From Rhizaria sp. SCN 62-66 (taxonomy: Eukaryota > Rhizaria, unplaced), in NCBI GenBank assembly GCA_001724265.1, contig MEDY01000126.1, positions 1 through 64,000 on the forward strand: DNA of 64,000 bases, in the 5' to 3' direction. Shown here in pieces: positions 1 through 10,733 of the stretch (positions are counted from its first letter, which is position 1; each line of letters starts with the position of its first letter). The notes under the pieces were generated by a model, which was not told the origin of the DNA, did not search any database, and worked only from the letters and a program-made list of their open reading frames with translations. Both the position numbers and the translations under genes were made by a program.

Positions 1-16
1 ACCACCTTGTAACACA

Positions 17-100
17 GAAACACCACTTTGTAACACAGCGGGCGATTTGTGGTTGGGAATGCACAGTGGGTGAATTTATGCAGAAAGTCGGAAGTCACAA
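17..100. repeat. Diverged partial copy of the neighbouring inverted-repeat element
   Basis: Positions 76-100 resemble the right arm of the element at 267-497: 19 of 23 compared bases agree, including the block TTATGCAGAA and the later GTCGG. Upstream, a GAAAC-CCAC-TTT block at 17-30 matches the GAAACGCCACCTTT block that precedes the right arm of the better copy, with similar spacing (59 against 49 nt). It therefore looks like the right half of an older copy cut by the window edge. The first 42 bases also hold two 21-bp tandem units sharing CACC-TTGTAACACAG. Confidence 0.4.
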
Positions 101-261
101 CAGTTCGCCCATAATACATGTACATAGCTCAATCAAGTTTTGATTTTCCAGACAAGTGATTCGCATTGCAGAACAGATGTGTTGACATGTGTTGTTCGTA
201 TGAATGTTTGGTTAGAGGATCTATAACGTAACATTACATGTTGATGCCATTTAAGTATGTC

Positions 262-502
262 ATATCTGTCACAACCGACATTCTGCATAAAACACCAAGT
301 CTCACAGGCTCACACTGGGACAAACACCACCCACGGTCGTTTCGGGCGGGTATATAAAGGTGGCGTTTCCTGTGAACACAGACTTCTCTTTTCTGTGAAN
401 AGGAAAACAAAGTGTGTATACACAAGAAACGCCACCTTTAAATCGCGACCGGCAAAAGCTGTCGACTGGAATTTTATGCAGAATGTCGGTTGTGACAATA
501 TC
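262..502. mobile_element. 231-bp palindromic TIR element with 5-bp target duplication
   Basis: Perfect 26-bp terminal inverted repeats lie at 267-292 (beginning TGTCACAACC) and 472-497 (ending GGTTGTGACA). The identical pentamer ATATC directly abuts both outer ends (262-266 and 498-502), as expected for a target-site duplication. A second inverted pair is nested inside: about 354-374 with AAAGGTGGCGTTTC, and its complement at about 421-441. The whole element could therefore fold back. A TATATAAAGG string lies at 351-360, and the only ambiguous base in the window (N) is at 400, near the palindrome centre. There is no coding capacity. It fits a foldback or MITE-type non-autonomous transposon. 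The TG...CA ends plus a 5-bp duplication would also fit a solo LTR, but the inverted arms are long for that. Confidence 0.6.
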
Positions 503-876
503 TCATTTTAGCAACGATATATGCTGATTCAGCTGTTTAAGCTCTCTTGACGTAGCTTTCAAATATGAACTTGTGGTGAACGTAACGCGATGCATCGAGC
601 AAATCAAGTGCGGTCCTTTAGTCGCCACATGTATCGCTGTAAGACAGCCAAATGGAAATCTGACGACAGGATTGACACTATATTGGAGACTTATCTCTAT
701 TCCTTTTTTCAGATTTCTATCCCTTATCTGTCATGTGAAATCGACACGCTTCCGGGCCTGTTTTGAGACTGGGCACACTTCGAATCTTCGCACACTTACT
801 TTCGCACTTTTCGATCTACAAAGTTTGTTCCTCTGGACTCTTTGACCAGGATACGGTTTTTCAAAGTAGGGTAGAG
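503..876. other. Intergenic, 374 bp
   Basis: No gene seen. Short open frames here are not supported by composition. Presumably it contains the upstream region of the reading frame beginning at 877. Confidence 0.5.
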
Positions 877-3423
877 ATGGCTTCGTTCCGTGTGCGATCT
901 CTTGAGGATATGCGAGCATAGCAGGCATCCATTTTTCACGAGGCTCTTGCGGGGATATTGTCTCTGTCACCGAGCATAGCCGACCTGAACGCACTTCAGG
1001 GTGTTTTACCTCGCCTTCGATCGATTCAATTTAGTCGTGTGCCGGGATGCATTGAGCTTGACGCGTATTGGCTCCTGATAAAGTGGTTTCAAAGATGCTG
1101 GAGTGACTCTGACAACACCGCCGATTCGATGCGCTCAGCCATACTGGACGTTTTTGAGGCGCTCAATCGGTCGTCCCCGCTCAGTTGTGCCAAACTTGCT
1201 GAGTGCGGCGCATCTGGTGAGTTTTACGCCTGCCTGGAGCACATGGATGTTGGTGAGCACTCGCAGAAGCTGTTACGGGTCGCCCGCCTGCTCGCGTCGG
1301 CGCACCCCGGCGGCGCGCCTCCCGCGGCCGAGCGCGTCGCCAGTCTGCGCGCGCTGCTCACGCTCACAGCCCGTCTCGTTGATGCGGTATAGGCGTTCGA
1401 CGATAACCTCTCTGCAAATAGTAGTCGTGGAGTCAACACCACCGACGACGATGCGCCCGAGCTTGCCTCGCTCAAGAAGTCCCTCAGGTCGTGTCTATGC
1501 GACGTGTCACAGCTGCTGCAACAAGGCCCGCCGCTACCGCGCGCGTCCGTGTGCGCCCTCGCTCTGCCCGTGTTGCAGCGCGCCGCCGCGCAGTTCGCCG
1601 GCGACGCGGAACGCCACCGCGACGAGCGCGGGGCACTGGCGAGCTTGCTTGCGGTCGTGTTCGCAGCCTCTGACGCGCCCGCACACACCGCCGGCACCGG
1701 CATTGAGGCTGTGTTTGAGGGTGGGCTGTTTGACTTCGCGTGGAGCATGCTCTTCCGCAATAAAGATTTCGGCCACTACACACTGGCGGACGGCCAGCAG
1801 CCACCGGCCGAGGCGCTCGTGGCGATGATGACCTGCGTGGCCGCGTTGCCCACTGTGACGCTGGAGAGCGCCTTCACGCCGGCGCGCGTGGCGCTTGCGC
1901 ATGCCACGCCGAGCCGCTGGCGGCGACTGAGCGGCGACGCTTTGGCGGCGCTCGGCACTACGCTCGCCCGCTTTGCGGAAGCATCGCCTGCAGCTGCAGG
2001 GCAGCTGCTGGAGCGCGGCATTTTCTTAAGCATGCTGAAAATGCTCGAAGGCATCTTAGCGCCATGCTATGCGCTCCAGATCGAGATTTCCGCGTGCGCC
2101 GCGCGCCGCATCTTGCACCGGCTTGATCTTGCTTATGAGGATGCTCCGGGGGCAGCGCGTATGCCGGAAAATCTGTCGCCGCGCGGCGCGGTCGAGTGCT
2201 GCGTGGCGGGAGTGGCCGCAGCCGTTTTTGGGGGCGACGCTCTCGGCGACGACGCTAGACTTATGAGCAACGTGACTGACGTCTTGCTTACGTTGCGCAA
2301 GCTTGCCGGTGCAACGGGGGACGCATTTTCAGAAGCGTTTGCAAACGCGCGTGGGCCGCAGCTGCTCGACCTTCTGCGCTACAACGCGTGCACACAGCAA
2401 GACGGTCCCACACTGCGGGAGCTCACCCAGCTCCAGGCACAGCTTGAATCTATCGGCATCACTTTGCCAGCGACCCTGCCAGAGGAGCAGCGCTGCTCTG
2501 CGGCGACAGATCTGCGCGTCTTCACCAAGGACGGCAGCGTGGGCTGGGAGGCTGCGTTCGACGCGCACCTGGCGTGCAGCCTCGAGGAAGGCGGCCACCC
2601 GCGGCGCGGGCGGAACATCGGGCGGGACGGTTGGGCCGCGGACTCGGCCCCCGAGCGCGCTGCCGGTGCGCCGTCTGCGGCGGCGCTGGCGCTGTTGCAG
2701 GCCCGCGCGCGCGAGCGCGTGCTGTTCAGCACCCGCGCAACGATAGACCCCACTGACGCGGTCTCGCTCGTAGTGCTGCAGACGAATCTGCGCAATCCGC
2801 TGGAAGGCGAACGCGCGAAATACCGGCTGCTGATCGCGCCCGACGACGCGCGGCTGCCCAGCCACGCGATGCACTTCCGTGCGGCGTCTGATCACGACTC
2901 CATCGGGTGGTACGTGCACCGCTGCTTCCGCCCGCCGGAGCAGCCCGCGGGGGCCGCGCTGCCCTATCTGACGATTCACAGCAAGCGCGCACCCTGCGCT
3001 ACGGGGCACATCGCGCCGGTGCCCGACGACATCGTCTACGGCGAGCACGCGCCCGTGGCGGCGGACGCCGAGTACGCGCCCGGCACGGTACTTGTGCGGC
3101 CGTGGTCCGTGCGACCTGCGCCCCGCATCGGCGGCTGGGGCGCGAGCGACTTGCCCATGTTTCTTGTGTACCAGCCGTGCGCGGCGAGCCTGCTGCCTGG
3201 CGCCGTGCCCGTCGGCCGCGTGTCATCGTGCTCTGTCTTACTTTGGAGCGATGATGAGGAGGAAGATGCAGGCCGCGACAGGGGTGGCACCGAGAGACCG
3301 CTGTTCGACGACACCATGCTTGCATGTCTGACTGCTCTTGCTGGAGCAGACAGCTGCGGTGGCAACGACGCCACTGATCGATGGTCTGAGATTGGTCTTC
3401 CATACTTTCATACCCCTTCATAA
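877..3423 (+). CDS. Unrecognised ~848-codon reading frame with two in-frame TAG triplets
   Basis: One frame stays open from ATG 877 to TAA 3421, except for TAG at 919-921 and TAG at 1390-1392. Protein-like sequence continues on both sides of each TAG without a frame change. The N-terminal two thirds is rich in Ala, Leu and helical segments, like an armadillo or HEAT-type solenoid. The C-terminal ~250 residues are mixed and end in an acidic patch (DDEEEDAGRD). I recognise no family. The second TAG could be removed by an in-frame intron of 90 nt (GTATAG at 1387 to AG at 1476) or 93 nt (to 1479). The first could be avoided if translation begins in an unseen upstream exon spliced at the AG at 920-921. 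Otherwise this is a gene with nonsense mutations or recoded UAG. Its neighbour downstream is clearly damaged, which favours decay. Confidence 0.5.
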
Positions 3424-3557
3424 GCTTTCGTAAGGAGTCTCACGCTTCTCTGACACCCAATCTTGCACATGACTTTCGGACATTCGAGTTCGCGGAGGCA
3501 GTGTTTGGTTGCAGGTCTTAGTGGATTAATAGATTTGTACAATGTACATACGTAGTG

Positions 3558-5746
3558 TATGTATACACGCCCGAGGCCGCGGACGCGCTCGAGATCCGCC
3601 ACGAAGAGCTGTACCGCCGCGGGCGCGCGCTGGCCGCTAGCGGCAAGTCCGCGGTTAACGACCTCGACAAGGCCGCGGTGACGGCGGCGACGCTGCCGCT
3701 GAACGAAGCGCGCAACATCGCCTTCGCAGGCTGCAACGTGCTCGAGGGATAGGGTCTGGGAATTGTCTTTGCCACTGCATCGCGCCCTCCGACATGGCCG
3801 TCTTTAACTACGTCGCCGGCCGCCAGAGCATCGAGCTGCTGCGCTACAAGCTGCCGGCCATCTTCCACATGCCTTTCAACTCGACCAACAAGCTCATGCT
3901 TACTGCGACGACGCTGATGGGCGCCACGCCCGCGGGCGACCGCGTGCTGGTGCTGCTTAAGGGTGCGCCCGAAATCGTGCTTGCGCGCTGCGCCGCGTTC
4001 CACCATGGCGGACGCCGTTACGCCAAGTCCACCTCGTTTGAACGCCGCTTTACCGCACAGTACATGCGCCTCGCCGGTGACGGTGAGCGCGTCATCGCCT
4101 GCGCGTACCTCGAGATGGCGCCCGGCGCGGCCGCCGACGCCGGTCTGTGCGACACTGTATACGACGACGACGCGACCGAGTCCGACGAGGCGCCTGTGCT
4201 GGGCGCGGCGCGCGACGTGCCGCTGCCCGTGGCGCCCGCCAAGTGGTCCGAGCACGTGCTGCCGGCCGAGGGCTTTACCTTCGTCGGGCTGCTCTCGCTG
4301 GCGGACCCGCCCAAGGCGACGGTGCCCGCGGCAGTGCGAGCCGTGCGCGCCGCGGGCGTGCGCGTGGTAATGGTGACGGGCGACCACCCGCTGACGGCCA
4401 AGGCCATCGCGCGCCAGGTTGGCATCATCACGCTGTGCACGCAGGACGAAGTCGACGCTGAGGCCGCCGCCGGCGGGCCTGAGGCCGCCGCGCAAAGCCG
4501 CAAGTTTGGCGCGCCCGCCACGTTACCCGTGGTTTCCAAGACGCCACTGGTTGGGCGTACCGCCTTTAGTGACGCCGTTAACGAAGAAGACGATGCGAAC
4601 CCGGGCGCTGTTCCCGAGGCCGCTGGCGTTGACGTCGTCGTCATTCCGCAGACTGCGCTCGTCGCCACGGGCACCGAGATCCGTCACTGGACCGAGGAGC
4701 AGTGGACCGTGAACCTGCAGCGGCCCGAGATCGTGTTTGCGCGCACGACGCCGCAGCAGAAGCTGCAGATTGTCGAGAACATGCAGCGCCTTAAACACGT
4801 CGTCTGTGTGACCGGCGACGGCGTCAACGACTCGCCCGCGCTCAAGAAGGCCAACATCGGCGTCGCCATGGGCATCTCCGGCTCCGACGTCGCGCGCGAG
4901 GCCGCCGACATCATCCTGCTCGACGACGACTTCGCCGCGATCGTCGCGGGCATCAAGGAGGACCGTCTGCTCTTCTCCAACCTTGCCAAGGCCGTTGCGT
5001 ACACTCTCACGCACTCGACCGCCGAAGTTGTACCGACTCTCGCGCGCGTACTCTTCGGCATCCCGCTCGCGTTGGGGTCGATGGCCGTGCTCGCGATTGA
5101 CTGCGGCACGGAGCTGGCGCCCTCAGTCGCACTGGCGTACCAGTCACCCGAAGCAGACGTTATGAACGTGCCGCCTCGCGACGTCAATCGTGACCGCCTG
5201 GTGACGGGGCGTCTAATGGGGTACTCGTACCTCACTATGGGCTTTCTTGTCATGATCGCGTGCTTTACATCTTATTTCTTCGTCTTTATCACCAACGACA
5301 TCTCCGTCTCTTGGCTGTGGAACAGTGCGACAACGTACTGGCGCAAGGGCGCGCCCGATATCATCTCCACAGCGGGCCGTGTGCTCAATGACCAGGCCCA
5401 GCTCGACATTGTTGCCGACGCTCAGGTTGCGTACTGGATGACACTTATTCTGTCGCAGTTCAGCAACATCTTCTTCTGCAAGACGCGCCTCACGCCCTTC
5501 TGGCAAAACGGCTTCCTCGACAACACGAACCTTTTTGGCGGCGTTGTCATCGAGCTCATCATCATGTTCTGCCTTATCTTTATCCCCACTATAAACTCTG
5601 AGGGCTTCGGCTTTGGTACCATCCCCGGCCCCGTCTGGGCTGTACCGTTCGTAGCCTGGATTGTCTACTTCTGCTACGCGGAGGGCTCCAAGCTCATCCG
5701 TCGCAAGTACTCCGACTCAATGATTGCTCTAGTGGTCGGTTTCTAA
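3558..5746 (+). pseudogene. Broken type IIC (Na+/K+-ATPase-like) P-type ATPase alpha subunit
   Basis: From ATG 3794 to TAA 5744 there is an intact 650-codon C-terminal half. It starts at the nucleotide-binding-domain motif FNSTNK, followed by KGAPE (residues ~56-60), the P-domain VTGDHPLTAKA (~194) and TGDGVNDSPAL (~340), then the six C-terminal membrane helices with IDCGTELAP in M6. Upstream, in another frame (3558-3773), is the end of the actuator domain with the family block NIAFAGC-VLEG. It is interrupted by TAG at 3750-3752, and homologous sequence (GLGIVFATA) resumes immediately after. Within about ten bases that frame abuts the later block APSDMAVFNYV. About 200-250 residues expected between them are missing, including M3-M4 and the DKTGT phosphorylation motif. 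No GT-AG intron fits the junction. The segment where TGES is expected reads TAAT (tentative alignment). A catalytically competent pump cannot be made from this copy. Assembly collapse is an alternative. Confidence 0.75.
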
Positions 5747-7087
5747 CCTCGCGAATTGTCAACAGTCAACTACTAAAATTACTCGTGCACGTTGCCGTAA
5801 CGTCTTGCTGCGAGTTTTGATAATATGTTCTCTTTTCTGGTGTGGTGTCTCTACATCTACGCTTGCTCACAAACCAAAGCTGAGTCTGCACGTGATGACG
5901 CTTTTCAGCTTGGTTATGATTGCATCTCTCAATGCAGCTTTGTGTCCTGACATGTCATTATGTTCTTCTACGCGCTTGCTTGCTTCCGCGAAGTTGGACT
6001 ACAACAGTCAGTCTAGTACGTATCTGTATGCATAATCTTCTCTTCTTTTCGGATCAGCATAATCGCATCTTCACATGACGAGTGTACAAAGTGCGAGTAT
6101 CTTTCAAAAAAACAACTATTTTTCTGTGTTTAACGCGACGTGAATTGCATGTGTGCTGGTCTGTGACGCTTGTCTTGCAGGTTGATCGTTCCCCAAGGTG
6201 GCGTCCATGTCCACTGCATATGCTTCTCACATTTGACAGTAAAACTTCAATCAAATAAACTATGTTGCTTATTTCCCAACAATAATAGTAAAGGATGAGT
6301 ATTGCACCAGTGTGGTTTTTCGTGGGATTGCCAGTAGGGCAAACGTGCCGTAGCCGTGGCGTTCGTGGGTTTCAGGATGGAGCTGGCCGGCGTTATAGCA
6401 CGCGGTCTCCGCCACTGGAACCTTCTCAAAAGTTGTAGCCGCGATAAACGTGGTGCACTCCTTGGACTTCTGATTAAGGGCGTGGATTTGCGCACCACAC
6501 TTGCGAAACGTGTTGTAAACCGTGCTTTTGGGTTGTGGCCCTTTAAAAGCAAGTCAACTTCTGACGGTCTACTTCTGACAGTCAGTCAACTTCTGACATC
6601 GTTTGTTTTGTTGTGAGATGATGCTGGTGCACTTCTACTCACTGTGGTGGGAGCCGCTCAGAGCGCACAAATAACGCCAACAAGCACATCCTTGAACGCG
6701 CAGAGTAAATACGAGTTCGCAGAAAGTTAGACTGAAAGTGCAAATGATGCAGAGCAAAGAAAGACTACTAGACAATATAGACAACAATCCAGTCACAGAT
6801 GGAAAACAGAACGAACACACGTTGGCGCGGTGTTCATGTTTAGACTGTGTATTATATAGTAGTAGATTGGAAGATGTTATACTTTGTAACTAAAAAGACA
6901 TAATTTACTGTTACATCCGTAAAAAACAATATTAAGACAGCAGTTAAAGCACTTCGAAGAGATATTGATGTGCAAATTGTGTGACAGTGACAGCACGTCA
7001 CTGACAACAAATTGCAGACGAATATCATACTCCGTCTTTGTTCATCAGTGTTCTCAGCAACAAACAAGAGAGCGCATAGCTTACAGC
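5747..7087. other. Intergenic, 1.3 kb
   Basis: No supported gene. An 80-codon frame from an ATG near 6377 to about 6616 lacks recognisable features. A short direct repeat with the core ACTTCTGAC occurs three times at about 6555-6598. The rest is AT-richer than the coding DNA and probably holds the 3' regions of the convergent ATPase remnant and the MFS gene. Confidence 0.5.
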
Positions 7088-9091
7088 TTACGCAGTTTGA
7101 TCGTTATCATAGATTGCGCTGTCTGCAGTAGACGACGACGCTGCATTGTGGTGAAGCGAGCTAGACGCACTCTCACCGTCGTCCGAAGGGCCGGAGCCAC
7201 GGCCGTTGAGCATGGCGGTGATGGCGCTCGTCGAAAGACCCTTGGTCTCTGTGAATTTCGGTCGGTCATCGTCGTTAAACACAAGGGGAGTGAGACAATA
7301 TGAGTTGTACGTACCATATTCTAGCATATCACATTTGAACTCTTAAAGCATTGCACTCGTGAATTAAACCGATCAAAAACAGCTTACAATTAATCTCACC
7401 ACAATTGATTTGAAACAAGAAATACCCAAAAATACGACGTACCAGGGACAAACTTGGCGATGAACACGACAGCCGCGATACAAATGAAGCCAAAGATCGC
7501 AAACAGCCAGGCGACACCCTTGCGCTGCTGGTCATCGCTGCTGCCGCCACCGAGCCCCTCAATCGCGGAGAGCGTCGTCATGGCAATTATCAGATTGCAC
7601 GCCCACGCCTCTGCGACGAAAACGGAGTAGGCCTTCGAGCGGACGCGTGGGGAGAGAACCTCACCGATAACGACCCATGTGACGGAGCCGATGCCGACAG
7701 CATAGCCAACAAGATACAGCAGCACGCCCGCGACGGCGACGGCGCCCGTCTTGACGTCCTTGGGGCCGTCGCCCTGATCAGGCATCAGCAGCAGCACGAA
7801 CGCGATGACGGCGATCGCGACGACGCAGATGGCCGTGCCGACCAACAGCAAGATACGGCGACCGGCGCGCTCGACGAGACCCATGGAGATCACCGTGACA
7901 AGCACGTTGATGACGCCGACAAGCACAGTGCCGAGAATGGCCTGCTCCATGCCGGCGTACTCAAAAATCTTACTCGAGTAGAAGATAACGGCATTGATGC
8001 CTACCATGGGCTGGAAAAACATCATTCCGAAGCCGATCGCCATGGCACGCTTGTGGGTAAAAACCTCCGTCCACGACAGCGGCGGCAGCGCGGCTTCCTC
8101 GCGTGCATTGCGGGACAGCATCGCATACTCGGCTTCAACAGCAGCAGGGTAACCGGAGAGACCGTTGCCGCTGACCGGGGACAGAGAGCTCGACGTACTG
8201 CCGCTGCTGCTGACGTTGTTGTTGAGCAAGCTGAGAGGGTGGCCGCGGAGCACGGCGATCGCGCGCTTGGCATCCGCTTCGCGGTTGTTGCGCGCGAGCC
8301 AAACCGGCGAATCGACGACGAGCGGGGTGCACAATAGACTGATAGCGCCGAAGCCAGCGGGCGCGGCGAGTAGCGGCCGCCAGCCCTGCTTGACGTACTC
8401 GACGAGTCCGTACGCCATAATGCCGGCAACGAAGATGCCGATGGTGATCATGAGTTGGCATAGCGAAGTCACGACACCGCGGTTCTTGTTTGTGGCGATC
8501 TCAGAGAGCAAGACGGGAACAGTGGCGGAGGAAATGCCGAGACCGAGACCGACGATGAAACGGCCGACCATGAGTGCGGGAACGCTCACAATAATGCAGA
8601 GCAATGCGCCGGCAATCCAGAAGATGTTGGTGAAAGCCAGCACGGCGCGGGGACCGAAGCGCTGGACGGGAGCGGCCGAGACGAGAGCGCCAATAAGAGC
8701 ACCCAAAATCAGCACACCCGTAGCGAGTTGCTGGAGGAACTTGCTGAGGTCGATGTCGTGCAGGATGGAGCCCTTGGCCGTATCGACAAGGCATGGTCCA
8801 AGGGAGGCAAGCTAGAAATGGGAAAACAAAGAGAAAATGATGCGGGAGTGAGTCGCAAAACAAGTGGAAGCAATGAGAAGGAACGACAGCAGAGTTAAAA
8901 TGACGTACCGCGTAGCCAAAAAGGAACGAGTGGATCGTGACGATAACAGCAGAGCGCCACATGGCAGTAGATGACACGGCGTCAAACGTTTGGTTGGCGG
9001 AGGTGTTGACGGCGACGCTCGAGGTGGCTCCGTTGCCATTGCGGTTGCCCGCTTGCCTCATCTGAAGCAAGGACGAATCTTCGGGATCCAT
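7088..9091 (-). CDS. Sugar porter-type MFS transporter (SLC2/GLUT family)
   Basis: Three exons, 9091-8909, 8811-7443 and 7248-7088, join in frame to give 570 residues ending in TAA. The protein has a hydrophilic N-terminus, then the twelve hydrophobic segments expected of the major facilitator superfamily. Family marks in order are GRFIVGLGLGISS after TM4, a degenerate DSPVWL in place of PESPRWL, a loop with a Ser/Asn insert, QPMVGINAVIFYSS (the sugar-porter QQ-GIN region), an ERAGRR loop, and FVPETKG formed exactly across the second intron. These indicate a plasma-membrane or organellar facilitator or symporter for hexoses or polyols; substrate cannot be read. Introns are 97 nt and 194 nt, both with GTACGT donors. 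The start is the first ATG; the open frame extends upstream to about 9160, preceded by a TTTTAG acceptor-like site. It is divergent from TRAPPC1. Confidence 0.9.
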
Positions 9092-9526
9092 GAAGTTATC
9101 GCTATCGTTATCGTCGTCTACAGGAGCGATAAACTTTTCAGATTTAAGACGGCTAGACACGTTAACCTAAAACTGAAGCCAGTCTCTGCCAGCGGCGGGG
9201 CGACGGCTGAGGTGCTTTCAAACGTCGCAACATGACGCGCCATCGACGATCTCACTCACCACTGGTCAGTTCTCGAACGACCACGAGGCTCGCGGTCACG
9301 TCACCCTAATTTTAACATCTTCAAGCGCGCTCAATCTTCCGACAGCGGACTTGTGCAACACAACCTGTACTTTAATGCGTGTTTTCTTTTACTGACTTTA
9401 ATTTGACGTTCGATTCTTACGTTTCCATCTCTCTGCCGACTCCCGATTGACTCCTCCCACAGCCTCGCGCGAGACACGACCGCACCCAAAGTATTCCCCG
9501 CAGCCACCCCGCTTCCCCTCGCGGCG
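9092..9526. promoter_or_regulatory. Divergent promoter region, MFS transporter / TRAPPC1
   Basis: 435 bp separate two divergently transcribed genes. A pyrimidine-rich stretch ending in CCCACAG at about 9460 lies upstream of the TRAPPC1 start and looks like a 3' splice site. TTTTAG on the minus strand near 9170 plays the same part for the transporter. No defined promoter motif recognised. Confidence 0.4.
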
Positions 9527-10261
9527 ATGACGATCTACAACCTGTACATTTTTGACGGCACGGGCACATGTCTGATCTACCGCAGCTGGAACCAGCACAC
9601 GCTGTCGACCAAGGCCATCCAGCAGCGTTGCAAACTCACCTTCGGTCTCATCTACTCCATGAAGGTACATCTACCACTCTCTTCTCTCGCTACATCAAAT
9701 CATCGCTAAGTCAAACACATACCTTATTTTATGATCTCACTCCACATTTTATTTTTATCTTTTTACACTCAGGGCTTCTGCAACAAAATCACCCCCGTGG
9801 CACCCGTCCCTGCCCTCGACACGGCCGCGCTCCTCTCGGCGACCGCAACAGCCAGCCCTCCCGGCTCCGGCTCCGGCCCCGGCGCCGACTCGGACATCGA
9901 GCTCTCCATTGCAGGGCTCACTCTCTCGCCGTCTAGCGGGCCGATGGAGCCCTCATCGAACATCTCCCCCGTCAATTCCCTCAGTTTGACCACCGAGCCC
10001 GAGCAGCTCCGCGCTATCTCGACAGCAGATTACAAGCTTGTGTATTGGGAGTCGCTCTCAGGGCTCCGGCTTGTGCTCACCACGGACCCGTGCACCGTGG
10101 TGCCCATGGGTATTGACGTCCTCAAGAAGGTTTTCACGCTTTACGCCGACTGCATCGTCAAGTCGCCGCTGTACACTGCTGAGCCCCCGACTGAGGCCGC
10201 GGCCAGTGTGTTTAACGCGCGACTAGACGCGTATCTAGCCACGTTGGCATTCTTTGGCTGA
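9527..10261 (+). CDS. TRAPPC1: TRAPP complex subunit 1 (Bet5-like)
   Basis: Exon 1 (9527-9664) and exon 2 (9773-10261) join in phase 0 through a 108-nt intron with a GTACAT donor and CTCAG acceptor, giving 208 residues. The N-terminus MTIYNLYIFDGTGTCLIYRSW and the C-terminal YKLVYWESLSGLRLVLTTDP, VLKKVFTLYADCIVKSPLY and FNARLDAYLATLAFF are the longin-like core of TRAPPC1/Bet5. This is a subunit of the tethering complex that acts as exchange factor for Ypt1/Rab1 at the ER-Golgi interface. The family is usually about 145 residues. The extra length is a Pro/Ser/Thr/Gly-rich insert of roughly 65 residues that begins just after the exon junction, in the loop before the second half of the fold. Stop is TGA. 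Confidence 0.92.
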
Positions 10262-10733
10262 ACACGAGACATTGCAGTAATGAAGCGCGTTTCTTCATAT
10301 TTGCATCGTATGCCTACTTAGGCTTTTATTGAGCGTACAGTAATGTAATATTACAAGCTTAGCACACTCGTGTTGATGTGATTTAGTTTAATCGTCTTGT
10401 TGAGTCTGGAGTTGAAACTAATCGTTAGGTTTATTGTTTAATTACCTCTACACATCTTGTTTTCTTCTTGTTTCTTGAGTGTTTTATCACATACGTCTTA
10501 CTTGTTCTATCTATCTCTCCAATAAGATGGAGCCAGTGGCCAACAAAGTGCATCAATCCACATTCTGTGATGTCAATACACAACTGCATACTTAGTCAAC
10601 ACAGCACGCACAACATGGCATCAAGACTCAACGTGGGGTAGATACACAACGAGTCAGAGTCGCATCGTGTTTCGCCGAATTGAACTACACGAATCAGCGA
10701 AATTGCATATCCTCACAACACAGCGGATTGTGC
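10262..10733. other. Convergent intergenic, TRAPPC1 / DRC7
   Basis: 472 bp of AT-rich sequence between two 3' ends. No gene seen. Confidence 0.6.

Noticed and set aside
6377-6616. 80-codon frame with amphipathic-looking sequence
   Set aside because: Short, in an AT-richer intergenic area, with no upstream acceptor, no homology I recognise, and ending in a small direct repeat.
8165-8815. 216-codon plus-strand frame opposite the MFS gene
   Set aside because: The minus strand has a complete twelve-helix transporter with conserved motifs across correctly phased introns.
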